Assembly: GCF_012848855.1 (NCBI RefSeq)
Contig: NZ_CP051630.1
Coordinates: 971,501 to 1,035,500, forward strand
DNA length: 64,000 bases
Reading direction: 5' to 3'
From: Pyruvatibacter mobilis
GTDB lineage: Bacteria > Pseudomonadota > Alphaproteobacteria > CGMCC-115125
Position numbers and translations under genes: made by a program. Shown piece by piece: positions 34,872 to 44,122 of this stretch; within the stretch, counting starts at the first letter, position 1; each line of letters opens with the position of its first letter. The notes beneath the pieces are model-generated. The model was not told the DNA's origin, searched no databases, and worked only from the letters and a program-made list of their open reading frames with translations.

Positions 34872-36656
34872 ATGGGCAATCCGGCATTCGGCCGCGTTCT
34901 GGGCGCGGCAGTGGCTTTGTGCGCTGGGTTGGGTGTTTCTCAACCAGTGCTGGCGTCATCCCCTGCGCCGTCGGCAGAGCCAGCTGCGGCCACGTCTGAC
35001 GCTGCGCCGGCGCCGCTCCCGTCGCGGGCTGCCTCGCCGCGTTCCTGGCGCCTGCTTCGGGACCGGTGGACTGCCAGTGACGAGAAGGCCTACGAGGATT
35101 TCATCACGGCCATCGGTGAGAGCGATTGCCGCACCACCGACCAGTGCCTGAAGCATGCAGCCAATGTCTATCGCGGCCGCAATCCCAAGGGCGTGCGCTT
35201 TTATGCCGATTGCGCGGACCTGCCTTACACGCTCCGGGGCTACTTCGCCTGGATGAACGGTCTGCCCTTCGCCTTTGCCAGCGCCGTGGCGCCCAACGGC
35301 TATACGCGCGACATCCGCTATGTGGCGGCGGGCAACCGGGTGATCGAGAAGACGGCGGTGATCAACCAGCCGGGGCAGGTGCCGGCGGATGGGCCGCTGA
35401 TGCTTCAGCGCATCTCCAACTATGTCTCCTCCGCCATGTATCGCTACCACCCGGAGGAAAAGCGCGGTATTGCGGCGGATCACTATTCCGCCAGCGTCGC
35501 GCCGCAATCGATCCGGCCAGGCACTACCATCTATGATCCCAACGGGCATCTGACGGTCGTCTACCGCGTCGATCCGGACGGCCGCATTCACTACATTGAT
35601 GCGCATCCGGACAATTCCATTACCCGTGGTGTCTATGGCCGCAAGTTCGTGCGGTCCCGGCCGACCATGGGGGCAGGCTTCAAGAACTGGCGGCCCCTGC
35701 GCCTTGTCGGCGCGACCCGTGCTGCAGATGGCAGTCTTGTCGGCGGCCGGTACGAATATGCGGCCAATAGCGAGCTGCCGGATTTCTCTGTCGATCAGTA
35801 TTACGGCAATGTCGCGCCCGACCGGTCCGCGTGGAATGCGGGCGGCTTTGCCTTCAACGGCCAGCGGATGGATTACTACGACTGGGTCCGTGCCGCGGTG
35901 GCAGGCCGCAACCTCGTCTATGACCCGCTTGTCGAGACGCGCAACATGATGCGGTCGCTGTGTGATGACCTGACCTATCGCGTTCACGCGGTGGATGAAG
36001 CCATTGCCGCGGGCATCAACCGCAAGCCGCAGCCGTCGCGCCTGCCACAGAACATCTATGGCACCAGCGGGGAGTGGGAGACCTATTCCACCCCGTCGCG
36101 CGATGCCCGCCTCAAGACATCCTTCATGGAGCTGCGGGATGAGGTCGCGCGCTTCGTTGCCCTCGTGGATGACGGCAGCGACCGGGTCACCTATGCAGGC
36201 ACAGACATCCGCGCTGACCTGCTGGGGGTGTACAGGGCGGAGGCGGATGCCTGCCGCATAACTTACCGCAATTCCGCGGGTGCTGAGGTCAACCTCGGCT
36301 TTGCTGATGTGAAGGACCGGTTGTTTGATCTGTCATTTGACCCCTACCACTGTGCCGAGCGGCGCTGGGGTGCGGACGGGGCGGAGCTTGCCACGTGCCC
36401 CGACGGCGGCACCAAGCGCGCCTGGTACAAGGCCGAACAGCGGCTGCGCAACCAGCCGGAGCGGACCTATGACACGCGGATGGATTTTACCCTCAGCCAG
36501 CTTCAGGCCGGTGCGCCGGGGTCCGGCTGGAGCTCGCCGCCGGATATCGACGTTGAAGGCCTGCTGACGCCGGTCACGTCCACGGTCCCGGCCTCCGGGA
36601 CCCCGAAGGAGGGGCCGGAAATCCGGGCTGATCTGCGCGAAACCCTCAGCCGGTAG
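34872..36656 (+). CDS. Secreted protein with papain/NlpC-like Cys-His-Asp pattern, 594 aa
   Basis: Signal peptide (GNPAFGRVLGAAVALCAG, cut near VLAS), a Pro/Ala-rich linker, then a large periplasmic protein. FYADCADLPYTLRGYFAWM has Cys114 at the head of a helix, GHLTVVYRVDPDG has His226, and HYIDAHPDN has Asp243: the order and spacing of a cysteine peptidase/amidase fold. Four later Cys may form disulfides. The C-terminal half is not recognised. GAGGGG precedes ATG 34872. I know no name for the family, and the catalytic reading is inference. Confidence 0.7.
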   Translation: MGNPAFGRVLGAAVALCAGLGVSQPVLASSPAPSAEPAAATSDAAPAPLPSRAASPRSWRLLRDRWTASDEKAYEDFITAIGESDCRTTDQCLKHAANVYRGRNPKGVRFYADCADLPYTLRGYFAWMNGLPFAFASAVAPNGYTRDIRYVAAGNRVIEKTAVINQPGQVPADGPLMLQRISNYVSSAMYRYHPEEKRGIAADHYSASVAPQSIRPGTTIYDPNGHLTVVYRVDPDGRIHYIDAHPDNSITRGVYGRKFVRSRPTMGAGFKNWRPLRLVGATRAADGSLVGGRYEYAANSELPDFSVDQYYGNVAPDRSAWNAGGFAFNGQRMDYYDWVRAAVAGRNLVYDPLVETRNMMRSLCDDLTYRVHAVDEAIAAGINRKPQPSRLPQNIYGTSGEWETYSTPSRDARLKTSFMELRDEVARFVALVDDGSDRVTYAGTDIRADLLGVYRAEADACRITYRNSAGAEVNLGFADVKDRLFDLSFDPYHCAERRWGADGAELATCPDGGTKRAWYKAEQRLRNQPERTYDTRMDFTLSQLQAGAPGSGWSSPPDIDVEGLLTPVTSTVPASGTPKEGPEIRADLRETLSR

Positions 36657-36769
36657 GACCTTCCCCCGGGGCTACGCGCTTTTTCTACTTGCGAGCCGTT
36701 CTCAAAACACTACATCAGGGCTGAACCGCGCTATACAGGCGCCGCACTGCCATTCGCCGGAGCCCCTTG

Positions 36770-37357
36770 ATGACCGACGCTGCCAACCCGACCCTTGATC
36801 TCCTCAGGACCCGCCGGTCCATCGTTGCCCGCGACATGGGGCAGGATGGTCCGTCTGCGGAGCAATTGGAGGATATCCTGCGGGCGGGGTTGCGGGTGCC
36901 GGATCATGGCAAGCTCGCCCCATGGCGGTTCATCGTGTTCGAGGGCACCGCGCGCAAGCAGTTCGGGGGCGTGCTTGAGCGGGCCTATCTCGCCAGCGGC
37001 ATGCCTGACGAGGATGACCGCCGCCAGTTCGAGCGCGAGCGCTTCCTGCGGGCAGGCGCGGTTGTTGCCGTTGTCTCCATCGTCAATCCGGAAAGCAAGA
37101 TCCCGGAATGGGAGCAGGTGCTGTCGGCGGGGGCTGTCTGCCAGAACATGCTGATCGCCGCCACGGCCCATGGTCTTGCTGCCCAGTGGCTGACCGAATG
37201 GTACGCCTATGACGACATGGTCAACCAGGCGCTGCGTTTGCACGAGAATGAGCGCGTGGCGGGGTATCTCTATTTCGGCTCGGTGGTGAATGCACCCGGC
37301 GAACGTGTGCGTCCGGACTTCGAAGACAAGGTCTCGCGCTGGCGGCCGGAGATCTGA
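36770..37357 (+). CDS. Nitroreductase-family protein (YdjA-like), 195 aa
   Basis: FMN-binding nitroreductase of the short YdjA type: LLRTRRSIVARDMG (phosphate-binding RRS), ILRAGLRVPDHGKLAPWRFI, GAVCQNMLIAATAHGLAAQW, and a C-terminal GYLYFGSVV. It would reduce nitro groups or quinones with NAD(P)H as a dimer. ATG 36770 (an in-frame TTG lies one codon earlier). It is convergent with the ATP-grasp gene 6 bases away. Confidence 0.92.
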   Translation: MTDAANPTLDLLRTRRSIVARDMGQDGPSAEQLEDILRAGLRVPDHGKLAPWRFIVFEGTARKQFGGVLERAYLASGMPDEDDRRQFERERFLRAGAVVAVVSIVNPESKIPEWEQVLSAGAVCQNMLIAATAHGLAAQWLTEWYAYDDMVNQALRLHENERVAGYLYFGSVVNAPGERVRPDFEDKVSRWRPEI

Positions 37358-37363
37358 GGCCTG

Positions 37364-38524
37364 TTACTGGGTCACCGGATAAAGCGGGTTCAGGTGCTTT
37401 TCCCGCTTGTAGGCATCCCACAGGTTCCAGATGCTCGGGGCACGGAAGCCGCGCCTACGGTTGCGCGCGCCGATCTCGAACAGGAGCCGGTTCTGTTCAA
37501 AGAGCGTGGCATAGGCCTGCCGCAGGGTCGTCTTGCGGTCCCAGATATGGGTGGCTTCGCCGCCGGCGCCGTTGATCTCCACCAGCTTGAAACCTTCGCC
37601 GCGCTGCAGCTTCTCAATGCTTTCAAACCGCAGGTCGAAGCGCCCGAAATAGAATTCGGGAATGCTGTCGGCGATGGCGTCGAAAGCCCGTTCCATCTCC
37701 TGCGTGATGTAGGCGGCCCCGTCGCGGAAGATGGTGCCGCGGGAATGGCTGCCGGCGAAGGCGAGGCGGAAGGGTTCGCCATGGGGCAGGACCATGTCCA
37801 GCCGGTGTCGGTGGCGTGGCAGGTAGATGTGCTGCAGCAGCCCGGCGCGCGGGTCCGCGGCGATCAGCTCAGCAAGCGTCGAGTGACCGTCGCCGATCAC
37901 GTGAGGGAAGTATTTGAGGGTAAGCGAGAAGATGCGGCCGGTTTTCTCGCCCGGCAGCCGTACATAGAAGACACCGGCCTCCGCCTCATGCTCAACCATT
38001 TCCTGAAGGATCAGGCGTGCGCCTTGCGGGAAGCTCTCGAGATAGGCCGCCAGGTCCTCGCGGCTGCGGACGGGCCGTACACCAACGCCGCGGCATCCGA
38101 TATCGGGCTTTGCCACGACCGGGAAGCTGAGATCTGCTGCCGCCATGAGGCCGATGGCGGTTTCCATGTCCTGCGCCGTGCCGATGGTATCGGCAGGTCC
38201 GCGGGTCAGGGACGTCCACCTGGCCATGGCCTCGCGGGCCTGGCCTTCCAGCAACTCGAAAATCGCCAGCTTGCTTTCACCTGCCATGCCGCCGTCCGGG
38301 AAGGACGGGTTGGCCAGCAGCGCAAGACCCGGCCCCCGGTGGCGCAGCGCCAGCCAGCACCATTGCAGCGCGATGGGCGCATAGAAGATATGCTGCGGCC
38401 AGAACTCGAAATGGGAGACGGGCGGGCCTGACATATCCAGGGGCGGCATGCCCACATGGATCGGGCGGTTGGGTGTCGGGCGGTGCGGAGGGGTAGGGGT
38501 GGGCGGTGTGGCGGTCTCGGTCAT
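37364..38524 (-). CDS. ATP-grasp enzyme, D-alanine-D-alanine-ligase-like, 386 aa
   Basis: ATP-grasp features: FPVVAKPDIGCRGVGV (ATP-binding Lys and Gly loop, ~130-145), LILQEMVEHEAEAGVFYVR, and the metal-binding GRFDLRFESIEKLQ and FKLVEINGAGGEATHI (Glu, Asn). It should join a carboxylate to an amine or similar through an acylphosphate. Residues 1-50 are Pro-rich and unlike the family, so a later start such as 38449 is possible; neither start has a clear ribosome site. It follows dedA by 27 bases and is probably co-transcribed. Confidence 0.8.
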   Translation of the reverse strand: MTETATPPTPTPPHRPTPNRPIHVGMPPLDMSGPPVSHFEFWPQHIFYAPIALQWCWLALRHRGPGLALLANPSFPDGGMAGESKLAIFELLEGQAREAMARWTSLTRGPADTIGTAQDMETAIGLMAAADLSFPVVAKPDIGCRGVGVRPVRSREDLAAYLESFPQGARLILQEMVEHEAEAGVFYVRLPGEKTGRIFSLTLKYFPHVIGDGHSTLAELIAADPRAGLLQHIYLPRHRHRLDMVLPHGEPFRLAFAGSHSRGTIFRDGAAYITQEMERAFDAIADSIPEFYFGRFDLRFESIEKLQRGEGFKLVEINGAGGEATHIWDRKTTLRQAYATLFEQNRLLFEIGARNRRRGFRAPSIWNLWDAYKREKHLNPLYPVTQ

Positions 38525-38551
38525 TGGCGCGCGGGCCCCGGACTGATTGAG

Positions 38552-39160
38552 CTAGGAATTATCCGTCGGCTGAGGAGTGCCGAACCGTTTCAATATCTTC
38601 GCCGTGATGCGGGGCAGCACAATGGCCAGCACAATCACAATCGCGGCAACGCCCCAGCGCCACGGGCCAAGCTCGTCCAGCACCGTCTCGCCCAATATGG
38701 CGATCAGGGTATAGACGCCGGTGGACCAGCCAGCCGCCAGCGCCCCTGCATAGAGCGCAAAACGCGGGAAGGGGATGCCGACGAAGCCTGCGCCGGTATA
38801 GGTCGGCAGCCGCATGCCCGGGATGCAGCGCGCGCCAAACAATGTGACGAAGAGTGAGCCTTCGAGAAATTCGCGGCCCTTCATGATCCTGTGCTCGGAG
38901 ACCCATCGCCGGGCACGGGGCCACCGTGCCGCCAGGGCGCCCAGTCCGTAGAGCCCGAAATCACCGAAAAGGATGCCGATATAGAGCGACATCAAAGCGG
39001 CTGTGTGGGGCAGCACGTCCTCGCTCGCCAGAAGGGCAGCGGTCACGGTGGCCGCATCCTCGAGGATCAGCGTGCCGGCGATGATCGCCAGCATCACCAG
39101 AAGCTGGTTGTCCGAGAAGCTCTCGATTAAGGCCAGCAGCGCCTCGTAGGAGAAATCCAT
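38552..39160 (-). CDS. DedA/VTT-family membrane protein, 202 aa
   Basis: Core of the DedA (SNARE-associated/VTT) family: ILEDAATVTAALLAS, GDFGLYGLGALAARWPRA, RCIPGMRLPTYTGAGFVGIP (the basic-Pro re-entrant motif, with the Gly-x-x-Arg variant) and C-terminal helices. Members flip or scramble phospholipids or undecaprenyl phosphate. The neighbour downstream is an ATP-grasp enzyme, which hints at an envelope or lipid-linked role for the pair. Confidence 0.9.
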   Translation of the reverse strand: MDFSYEALLALIESFSDNQLLVMLAIIAGTLILEDAATVTAALLASEDVLPHTAALMSLYIGILFGDFGLYGLGALAARWPRARRWVSEHRIMKGREFLEGSLFVTLFGARCIPGMRLPTYTGAGFVGIPFPRFALYAGALAAGWSTGVYTLIAILGETVLDELGPWRWGVAAIVIVLAIVLPRITAKILKRFGTPQPTDNS

Positions 39161-39244
39161 CTGGTGTCCGGCGGCAGGAATGAATCAGGTCGGGGGCAAT
39201 CTAACCCATATGGCCAGCTTGTCGCACACCCGGTTTAGACGGGG

Positions 39245-40144
39245 TTACGGCGCATTGCCCGGGGCCGCAACGCGCCGGATTGCCGCGTCGATATGCTGCT
39301 TGGCGTTCCACGGCAGGAAGTGGTTCTCCCCCTCCAGCACGGTAATGTTGAGCGGCGCATTGACCATGGTGGCACGCATATAGGCAACATTGGCGAAGGG
39401 CGTGAGGTTGTCCTCCGTGCCGTGAATGATCTCCACCGGCATGGTGAGTTCCTCCAGCCGGGCAGAAAGGGCCTGTAACTCGGGCTCGAGCGCCAGCAAT
39501 TCGCGATTGGCATTGCGGATCATGCGCGGCAGCACATGCCGCACGCCCCACCATTCACCCACCGGCTGCATGAAATGGACTTCTTCAAGCGCGGGATCCA
39601 GCGAACCCGCCACGATCACCAGCGCCTGCACGGCATCAGGCTTGAGAATACCAAGCATCGCTGCCACGGGGCCGCCGAGGGAATGGCCGACAAGGATGGT
39701 GCCGCGCGCGTCCAGGAGCGGGGCGATGGCGCGCGCATGGTCTTCCAGCGACGTCACCGCATCGTCCGGGCCGCTGTCGCCGAAGCCCGCGCGGTCCACG
39801 GCGATGAACTCGAACCCTTCCGGCACGTCTGCCAGATAATCCTCCCAGGCGCCTGCCGACCCGGGCGTGCCGTGGATGAAGACCACCCGCTGCGGTGCGG
39901 TCGTGCCTGAATGGTTGGCGCTGCGCTGGGCAGCCATGGTGATGTCGCCCCAGCCATAGGTCATCAGGCTCGCGCCCGCGGTGGCTTCGGCACCGGCAAA
40001 CTGGACGGCGCCGGTAATGCTGGCTGCCACAAGACCCACCGTGTGGAGTGCGCGCGGGCGGCGGCGGCGGGCGGGCAAGGCCTCCAGGGGAATGATCGTT
40101 TCCTGGTGGCTGGCGCTTGGCCTGTCAGGCGGGAACTGGGACAT
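39245..40144 (-). CDS. Alpha/beta hydrolase, 299 aa
   Basis: Canonical fold: VVFIHGTPGSAGAWEDY (oxyanion HG, ~90-92), VDRAGFGDSG, nucleophile GHSLGG (Ser155), Asp in EIIHGTEDNLTPF and catalytic His in LEGENHFLPW. A hydrophobic segment at 34-52 (HTVGLVAASITGAVQFAG) after a basic RRRRPR stretch suggests a membrane anchor or export. ATG 40144 is the start; a GTG at 40147 adds one residue. Substrate unknown. Confidence 0.9.
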   Translation of the reverse strand: MSQFPPDRPSASHQETIIPLEALPARRRRPRALHTVGLVAASITGAVQFAGAEATAGASLMTYGWGDITMAAQRSANHSGTTAPQRVVFIHGTPGSAGAWEDYLADVPEGFEFIAVDRAGFGDSGPDDAVTSLEDHARAIAPLLDARGTILVGHSLGGPVAAMLGILKPDAVQALVIVAGSLDPALEEVHFMQPVGEWWGVRHVLPRMIRNANRELLALEPELQALSARLEELTMPVEIIHGTEDNLTPFANVAYMRATMVNAPLNITVLEGENHFLPWNAKQHIDAAIRRVAAPGNAP

Positions 40145-40191
40145 CACATACTGGCAAACTGCGGGGAGGGGCTGTGGCGGCGGCGGGCGTC

Positions 40192-40491
40192 CTAGCCCGG
40201 GCCACCCGGCAGGCCGCGGATCTCGCCATCCTCGGCGCGGGCCATGGCACGGCTCTGGCGGAAGGCGACGGCGCCGGCGGGCATCTTGTCGAGTTTGCTG
40301 CTGCCGGTCGTGTGTTTGCCGTCAGATGCCGCCGAGGTCGCCTTCTTCCGGTTGAGGAAGGCGGTCAGGGACAGCAGCAGAACAGACAGGCCGAAGACGA
40401 TCGCTGCGGGCCTGCTCGTCTGCAGGATCAGCCAGGTACCGGCACCGCCTGCCAGCAGGATCACGGCGAAAGCCACAAGTCGTGTGCGCAT
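40192..40491 (-). CDS. Small membrane protein of unknown function, 99 aa
   Basis: Two hydrophobic segments (LVAFAVILLAGGAGTWLIL and AAIVFGLSVLLLSLTAFL) and a hydrophilic C-terminal half ending EDGEIRGLPGGPG. GGGAGGAG lies 7 bases before ATG 40491, which argues for a real gene. It lies 47 bases upstream of the hydrolase on the same strand, so the two may be co-transcribed. No family recognised. Confidence 0.65.
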   Translation of the reverse strand: MRTRLVAFAVILLAGGAGTWLILQTSRPAAIVFGLSVLLLSLTAFLNRKKATSAASDGKHTTGSSKLDKMPAGAVAFRQSRAMARAEDGEIRGLPGGPG

Positions 40492-40662
40492 GTGCAGTCT
40501 CCTCCCTTTCGGACCCCACTTACCCCTTGCAGATAGGGGAGCATGATGCCCGACACGAGACAAGTTTTTGCGACCGCCGTGGCTTACCGCGGGCGCGATC
40601 CGGTGTTAGCGTGCGCGCCCCCCGCGAGGCCGGAGTGGCGGCGGGCACAATTGAAAGATCCC

Positions 40663-42096
40663 ATGCCGCCGCACACCGACGATACCAACATCATGAGCAC
40701 GGCGCATGCGCCGGCGGCCGGCCAGCGCGGTGTTGCACTTTACCGTGCCCACCTGTCGGAGCTCGTTCGCCTTGCGCTGCCGACCATGGTGCAGCGTGGC
40801 GGTGTGCTGACCATGTCTGTGGTCGATACCATGATGGTGGGCAATTACTCCGCTCAGGAACTTGCCTACCAGGCCATCGGCTATGTGCCCTTCAGCTTCA
40901 TGCTGCTGTTCCTGCTCGGCGGGATCATGGGGCAATTGGTTGTCACCTCCAATGCATTCGGGGCGGGGGATGACACGGCCTGCGGGGCGGCATGGCGGCG
41001 CGGCGTCCCCTATGCGGCGGCGCTAGGGCTGCTCGGATTCGTGTTCTGTCTCTTTGGCGGGCCCATCCTGGCGCTTACCGGCCAGACGGCTGAGCTTGCG
41101 CGTGAAGGCGGCAAGGTCAGCATGGTGCTGGGCCTCGCCATGCCGTTCGTGCTCATCACCGTTGCGGGCGGCTACTTCCTTGAAGGCATCAAGCGCCCGG
41201 TGCCCGGCATGGTGCTGATGATTGCTGCCAATCTGCTCAATATCCTTGCCAACTGGCTGCTCGTCTTCGGCATTGGTCCGTTCCCGGAGATGGGGGCGGT
41301 CGGGTCCGCTGTTGCCACGGCGATCGTGTGGACGTTCCAGGCTCTCATCATCACGCTTTACATCTGGCACCTGCGTGACCGGCAGCGCTTCGGCGTCCGG
41401 GCGCGCGTGGCGGCCGGATGGCGGGCGTTCTGGCGGGGCGGTGCCCGGCAGCGGGAACTTGGCTATGCCGCAGGCGCCAGCATGGGGACCGAGAACGCTG
41501 CATTCTCCATCATGCAGCTCATGGCCGGCACTATGGGCGCTCTGGCACTGGGCAGCTACACGATCGCTTTCAATGTGTTCGCGGTGTCCTTCATGGCCGC
41601 CGTCGGTATCAGCACGGCGACAGCGGTGCGCGTGGGCTTCTATTACGGTCAGCGCGACCGGCACCAGATGGAAGTGGCCGGGTGGATCGGTCTCGGCTTC
41701 AACCTCGCCGTCATGACCGTTCTCGGCGGCCTGTTGATGGTGGTTGGCGAGCCCATTGCCTCAATCTATGGCGACAATGGCGAGCTCATCGTGCTGGCGG
41801 CCGGGCTGATTGGCTTCATCGGCCTGGTGCTGCCGTTTGATACGGCGCAGACGGTTGTTGCCGGCGGCTTGCGCGGCATGGGGGAGACGTGGGTGCCCAC
41901 GGGCTTCCACGTCATTTCCTATTTCCTGATCATGCTGCCGCTGGCCTGGCTGTTCGGCCTTCACTGGGAGCGCGGGCCGCAGGGGCTGCTTGAAGCCTTC
42001 CTCATCGCGAGCCTGTTTTCGGCTGCCGTCATCAGCCTGCGCTTCCGCGTGCTGGCGCGGCGCGGCGGCGCAGGCGGGCTGGCCAACCCGGAGTGA
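40663..42096 (+). CDS. MATE-family multidrug/metabolite efflux transporter, ~477 aa
   Basis: Twelve-helix MATE transporter: ELVRLALPTMVQRGGVLTMS at the start, VVDTMMVGNYSAQELAYQAIG, internal repeat ELGYAAGASMGTENAAFSIM, GISTATAVRVGFYYGQRD and GGLRGMGETWVPTGFHVI. Uses Na+ or H+ to export drugs or toxins. Start uncertain: ATG 40663 is used here; ATG 40693 (MSTAHAPAAG) is equally possible and neither has a strong site. It stands alone. Confidence 0.92.
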   Translation: MPPHTDDTNIMSTAHAPAAGQRGVALYRAHLSELVRLALPTMVQRGGVLTMSVVDTMMVGNYSAQELAYQAIGYVPFSFMLLFLLGGIMGQLVVTSNAFGAGDDTACGAAWRRGVPYAAALGLLGFVFCLFGGPILALTGQTAELAREGGKVSMVLGLAMPFVLITVAGGYFLEGIKRPVPGMVLMIAANLLNILANWLLVFGIGPFPEMGAVGSAVATAIVWTFQALIITLYIWHLRDRQRFGVRARVAAGWRAFWRGGARQRELGYAAGASMGTENAAFSIMQLMAGTMGALALGSYTIAFNVFAVSFMAAVGISTATAVRVGFYYGQRDRHQMEVAGWIGLGFNLAVMTVLGGLLMVVGEPIASIYGDNGELIVLAAGLIGFIGLVLPFDTAQTVVAGGLRGMGETWVPTGFHVISYFLIMLPLAWLFGLHWERGPQGLLEAFLIASLFSAAVISLRFRVLARRGGAGGLANPE

Positions 42097-42133
42097 TCAG
42101 GGACAGGTGATCCGGCGGGAGTGCGGCGCGCTG

Positions 42134-43978
42134 CTACTCGGCTGCCGTTGAATAGCCTTCGGCAGGCTTGTCCGGTGCGGGTGTCTCAACTGCCGGGGTC
42201 ACCACTACCGTTTCCGGCGTCACGGTCGTCACGTCGAGCGTTTGCAGGGCGCCGTTCAGCTTGGGATCCGGCACCGTGGTGGTTGCCTCCTCGCTGATCG
42301 GGGTCTGCTTGGCCACCTTGCGGGCCCGCCGGGCGGCGGTCTTTGCCTTGGCTTCGAGTTTCGCCGTGCGCTTGCCGCCCGTCTTGGCGACGGGGCCTTT
42401 GGACGTCGCTTTCTTCGCGGCGGTTTTCTTCTTTGCGGTTGTCTTGCGCGCGGCGGCCTTCTTGCGGGCCGGCTTCTTCTTGCCTGCCTCGGCCTGGGCT
42501 TCCTTGAGGCGCTTATGTGCTGCCAGCGCTTCGGCGGCCTGGAAAGCCTGAAGCTCCATCTTCTTTTCGAAGGCGTCTTCCAGTTCCTGCGCGGCCTCGA
42601 TCACGAGGTCGGCCATGAGGTCCACGTCCGGCACCACTTCCCGGTCCGCCATCAGGCCGAAGTCAATCGAATCCAGATAGCTCGTCACGGTGATGTTCAG
42701 CGCCTGGCTGTGGACCAGCACCGACATGGGATAATTCGCCACCAGCTTGGCGCCGTTGACGTAGAGCTGCTCCCGCGGGCCCGGCACGTTGGAGATCACC
42801 AGATTGGCGGGCGGCGGCACGGTGCCGCCCAATCCCACCGCATTGGTGGCCAGCACGGCCGCGTTGAGCAGCAGCGAATAGTTGGTGGCAGCCTCACGGG
42901 ACAGGTGGTTCACCTTGTCCTTGGCCGCGCGCGAAGAGCGCTTGATCACCTCAAGCCGCTTCAGCGGATCGTCCACGTCCGTCGCCAGCGTGGTGATGAT
43001 CATGGAGATGGAATTGCCTTCCTGCTCCGCATCCTTCGGGCGTACGGAGACCGGGCACATGGTGGTCAGCGGCTTGGCGGGCAGGGCCTTGTGGACCGTG
43101 AGATATTTCCGTAGCGCGCCGGCGCAGATCGCCAGCACGATGTCATTCACCGTCGCGTCGAGGTTCTTGCCCGTGTCCTTGACGCGGGTCAGGGGCAGGG
43201 TGGCGACGCCAAACCGGCGGTGACGGCAGATCGTGGTGTTGAAGATCGTCGGCGGTGCCTGGAAGGGCAGCGGCGCGTCCCGCTCGTCACCGGAAAGGAT
43301 GTGGAAGCCGCCACGCAGCAGCTTGCCGCCCAGTTCGCTCACGGTGCGGGTCGTGGTGTTCACGCCCTCGGCCACCTGGCTTAGGGATTCAAGTGCCAGG
43401 GAAACCATGTCGCGCTTCGGCGCGGGGCCGGCTTTAACCGGCACCTTCTTGTTGCGCTTCACCGGCATCTGCCAGAAGCCTTTGTCCTGCCGGTGACGGG
43501 CGGAGCGTGACAGGGTGGAGGACAGGATCGACATGGCCGCGACGCCATCCACCAGGGCGTGGTGGATCTTGATGTATTGCGCGACCCGGTTTCCCTCGAT
43601 GCCCTCGATGCAATAGCACTCCCACAGGGGATGCGCCCGGTCGAGGCGCTGGCCGTGCAGGCGCGACACCAGTGCCGTCAGCTGCTCCATGGTGCCCGGC
43701 TCGGGCAGGCGCACGAAGCGGATGTGGTAGTCGAGGTCGAAATCCTCGTCTTCTACCCAGCGCGGGGTCAGCTCCAGCTTCGACAGCTGGCCGCCGAGCT
43801 TGAGATTGAAGGGCGCCTGCGGCGGGGCGGACAGGTCGAACCTGTCGAACATTTCCTGGAAGAAGTTGCCCTTGTAGCGCGGCGGCAATTGCAGGATCTG
43901 CAAGCCGGCCACATGGGTCGGGCTTTCATCGGTCTCGACGGTGAGGAAAGCGGAATCCTGGATGTTCAAGCGGCGCAT
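42134..43978 (-). CDS. Wax ester synthase/diacylglycerol acyltransferase (WS/DGAT) with basic C-terminal tail, 614 aa
   Basis: Residues 1-480 form a WS/DGAT: catalytic HHALVDG (139-145), PLWECYCIEG before it, TVNDIVLAICAGALR, and PANLVISNVPGPR. It joins acyl-CoA to fatty alcohol or diacylglycerol, making storage lipid. Residues ~500-559 are a Lys-Ala-Arg-rich tail (KKKPARKKAAARKTTAKKKT) like histone H1 or AlgP, followed by a Thr-Val-Pro-rich end. ATG 43978 is chosen for its GGGGA site; a TTG at 44032 is less likely. The tail is unusual for this family. Confidence 0.92.
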   Translation of the reverse strand: MRRLNIQDSAFLTVETDESPTHVAGLQILQLPPRYKGNFFQEMFDRFDLSAPPQAPFNLKLGGQLSKLELTPRWVEDEDFDLDYHIRFVRLPEPGTMEQLTALVSRLHGQRLDRAHPLWECYCIEGIEGNRVAQYIKIHHALVDGVAAMSILSSTLSRSARHRQDKGFWQMPVKRNKKVPVKAGPAPKRDMVSLALESLSQVAEGVNTTTRTVSELGGKLLRGGFHILSGDERDAPLPFQAPPTIFNTTICRHRRFGVATLPLTRVKDTGKNLDATVNDIVLAICAGALRKYLTVHKALPAKPLTTMCPVSVRPKDAEQEGNSISMIITTLATDVDDPLKRLEVIKRSSRAAKDKVNHLSREAATNYSLLLNAAVLATNAVGLGGTVPPPANLVISNVPGPREQLYVNGAKLVANYPMSVLVHSQALNITVTSYLDSIDFGLMADREVVPDVDLMADLVIEAAQELEDAFEKKMELQAFQAAEALAAHKRLKEAQAEAGKKKPARKKAAARKTTAKKKTAAKKATSKGPVAKTGGKRTAKLEAKAKTAARRARKVAKQTPISEEATTTVPDPKLNGALQTLDVTTVTPETVVVTPAVETPAPDKPAEGYSTAAE

Positions 43979-44122
43979 GTCGACGTCCCCGAGGAAGATG
44001 TCCTGTTGTGTGGGAGCTTTCCAAATACGCAACGCCGGAAGTCCTTTATTCAGAGCAGCTTATACTGAAGAGTCGCCACCATCCAGTGGGTGAAGGCGGT
44101 TGTGCTGCGTGATTCCCGTCAC

